Source of the DNA: Streptomyces sp. AC550_RSS872
GTDB lineage: Bacteria; Actinomycetota; Actinomycetes; Streptomycetales; Streptomycetaceae
DNA: 64,000 nucleotides
Reading direction: 5' to 3'
Assembly (NCBI RefSeq): GCF_019049285.1
Contig: NZ_JAGMUL010000092.1
Span: 1-64,000, forward strand
Shown: positions 63,401 through 64,000 of the stretch, piece after piece
How the letters are laid out: the number at the start of each line of letters is the position of its first letter
Numbering within the stretch: position 1 is the first letter of the stretch
The notes under the pieces: generated by a model
Database searches by the model: none
Seen by the model: the letters and a program-made list of their open reading frames with translations, nothing else
What the model was told of the DNA's origin: nothing
Made by a program: the position numbers and the translations under genes

Positions 63401-64000
63401 CGGCGACGCGCTCCAGTACGGACGTACGGACCGTGGCGTCACCGATGTCGAGCCCGGCAACCACCTCGGTCACCACGCCCATCCCTTCGGCCAGCTCGTC
63501 TAGGCGGGCCATCACGGGCCCGGTCTCTGCGACGGTGGCGATGGCCTCGGCGTCCTCGATGAGCCGCTCGACGTCCTCGTGGTGGCCGGCGAAGGCGTCC
63601 TCGCGTGCCAGGTGGGCGATGGCCCGCTGCCCGAACGCGGCCAGCTCGGCCTCGGTGCCGGAGGCGAGCTCGTCGATGCGGTCGCGGTCCGCGTACCGCG
63701 TCTCCTTGAGGGTCAGCAGGTGCCCCTGCGCCTGGCGGAGCTCCGTCAGCCCGGTCACCCACGCGGCGGCTCCGCGCGGCGCCTCACCGCGTAGCCGCCG
63801 TACGACGACGGCGATCCGCGCGGCGGCTTCGTCGAGCGCGTCGGTGGCCTGCCGGGTGAGGGCCTGCACGGTCTCGAACTCGGCCAGGACCTGCTCCGCC
63901 GTGGCCATCACCTGCGCCAACGGGGTCTGGAGACCGCCGAGTTCGGGGTCGGCCAACCAGTGGTGGGTGTCCGCCACCCGGACGCAGGCGGCCACCAGCG
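60474..64000 (-). CDS. Large AAA+ ATPase (DNA repair ATPase type), N-terminus outside window
   Basis: About 1175 residues are visible, and the frame runs off the window edge. The N-terminal part is coiled-coil rich (for example FETVQALTRQATDALDEAAA), followed by a mostly helical region, and then an AAA+ domain with Walker A ISPPGYGKTTLMEYVAD, Walker B NTLLYLDDIQHTSPELLQ and VCMAGNPYTESGSRF. Proteins of this kind are annotated DNA repair ATPase in Streptomyces and are about 1600 residues or more; their role is not well defined. The small membrane protein gene overlaps its stop. Confidence 0.8.
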   Translation of the reverse strand, partial: LVAACVRVADTHHWLADPELGGLQTPLAQVMATAEQVLAEFETVQALTRQATDALDEAAARIAVVVRRLRGEAPRGAAAWVTGLTELRQAQGHLLTLKETRYADRDRIDELASGTEAELAAFGQRAIAHLAREDAFAGHHEDVERLIEDAEAIATVAETGPVMARLDELAEGMGVVTEVVAGLDIGDATVRTSVLERVAEVLGGVNRARAVLETRRRSLLDQESRAGFAAELALLGQAVAGALAAADSPDACDEQLSRLLVQVENLESRFAEFDDFLDTLADKRDEVHEAFSARKQTLADARARQAERLADSATRVLATVARRAATLTDADAVTTYFTSDPMPAKVRRIADELRDLGDQVRAEELDGRLKAARQEALRALRDRTELYSDDGRALRLGHHRFAVNTQPLDLTLVPHGDGLAFAVTGTDYRSPVTDADFTATRRYWDRPLPSESPEVYRAEHLAARLLDEHGPEALAEADLPAFVRQAAETAYDEGYERGVHDHDATAILTALLRLHDAAGLLRHEPVARAAAQLFWAHGTSPEARDSWTRRAVSLARARDTFGLAPAIADLRAELAEAIGGEDAGSAAAYLFEELTTGPDGFVISAGTRTMLDKFRRTVGTSAYDDDLTALDDLAARKQLVETWLSSYASSTGLDITPGDLAEAVAAELCPDLVRHESDAALTETVEELLGTHPRITGRKLTVRIDELLARTKHFRLHDAPAHRAYQRHRTALVTAERTRIRLDEYRPRVMSAFVRSKLIDEVYLPLIGDSLAKQLGTTGESRRTDTGGLLLLISPPGYGKTTLMEYVADRLGMMLVKVNGPALGHAVTSLDPAEAPNATARQEIEKINFALETGNNTLLYLDDIQHTSPELLQKFIPLCDATRRIEGVRDGEPRTYDLRGKRFAVCMAGNPYTESGSRFRVPDMLANRADVWNLGDVLTGKEDAFALSFIENALTSNPVLAPMAGRERTDLDLLIRLAEGDGASRADRLTHPYAPTELERILAVLRHLLTARRTVLAVNAAYIASAAQSDATRTEPPFQLQGSYRNMNKIVQRIQPVMNDTELAALIDDHYTAEAQTLTTGAEANLLKLAELRGTLTAEQASRWAEVKAAYVRSLALGGPEDAPLSRAVAALGLLADRIAAIGTAIDRAADPRHSLANSQARHAAGRQPGEPLK

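Overview
The DNA is very GC-rich, with GTG starts, ATGA/GTGA stop-start overlaps and gene families typical of Streptomyces: mycothiol-dependent enzyme, SpoIIE/HATPase regulator, twin-arginine exports, lasso and lanthipeptide genes. It reads as a Streptomyces chromosome segment, probably an arm or island, because intact operons are mixed with many broken insertion sequences and pseudogenes. I see no rRNA, tRNA or CRISPR array.

Left part (1-13 kb). A broken IS21 element (istA with an internal stop, istB truncated) is followed by a pterin-dehydratase/VOC fusion protein and a secreted hydrolase. Next comes the most unusual locus, 5325-8664 on the minus strand. An XRE repressor and an ImmA/IrrE protease sit upstream of a four-gene operon: a 50-residue basic protein, a ubiquitin-like protein, an E2-like protein with no cysteine, and a JAB-E1 fusion. 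The two transcription units carry the same operator, GACAG-N5-CTGTC. A helicase lacking its N-terminus, a small secreted protein and a broken IS5-type element follow.

Catabolic cluster (13-33 kb). A P450 and a glutamine-synthetase-like ligase diverge from ferredoxin, ferredoxin reductase, an acetoacetate-decarboxylase-like protein and hpaE, hpaD and hpaG (homoprotocatechuate meta-cleavage). A TetR regulator, APC permease, class II deacetylase-like amidohydrolase, glutamine amidotransferase, puuC and puuD follow, pointing to gamma-glutamylated amine or polyamine breakdown. Related TCGTTTGG/CAAA boxes precede four transcription units, including the MarR gene at 32425-32997, so that MarR may control the whole cluster. 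A SpoIIE-type regulator lies beside it.

Middle (33-46 kb). A graveyard of IS5, Tn3, IS1182 and other transposase pieces is interspersed with single genes (mycothiol enzyme, DUF4241 protein, serine hydrolase, polyprenyl synthetase, HNH protein). It also holds a decaying lasso-peptide locus: B2, B1 and a frameshifted cyclase C, with no visible precursor and only a scrap of a possible exporter.

Right part (46-64 kb). Tat-exported beta-propeller, aldo/keto reductase, lipoprotein and HTH regulator genes are followed by remnants of a TetR gene, a sodium:solute symporter and a LanC cyclase, then a LanB C-domain protein. An ion-homeostasis block comes next: STAS protein, AGCS symporter, NhaA, a small membrane protein, a CPA1 antiporter and a double-RCK protein. 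An identical 25-bp leader element precedes the STAS, NhaA and CPA1 genes. The window ends inside a large AAA+ ATPase gene whose stop overlaps a small two-helix membrane protein gene.
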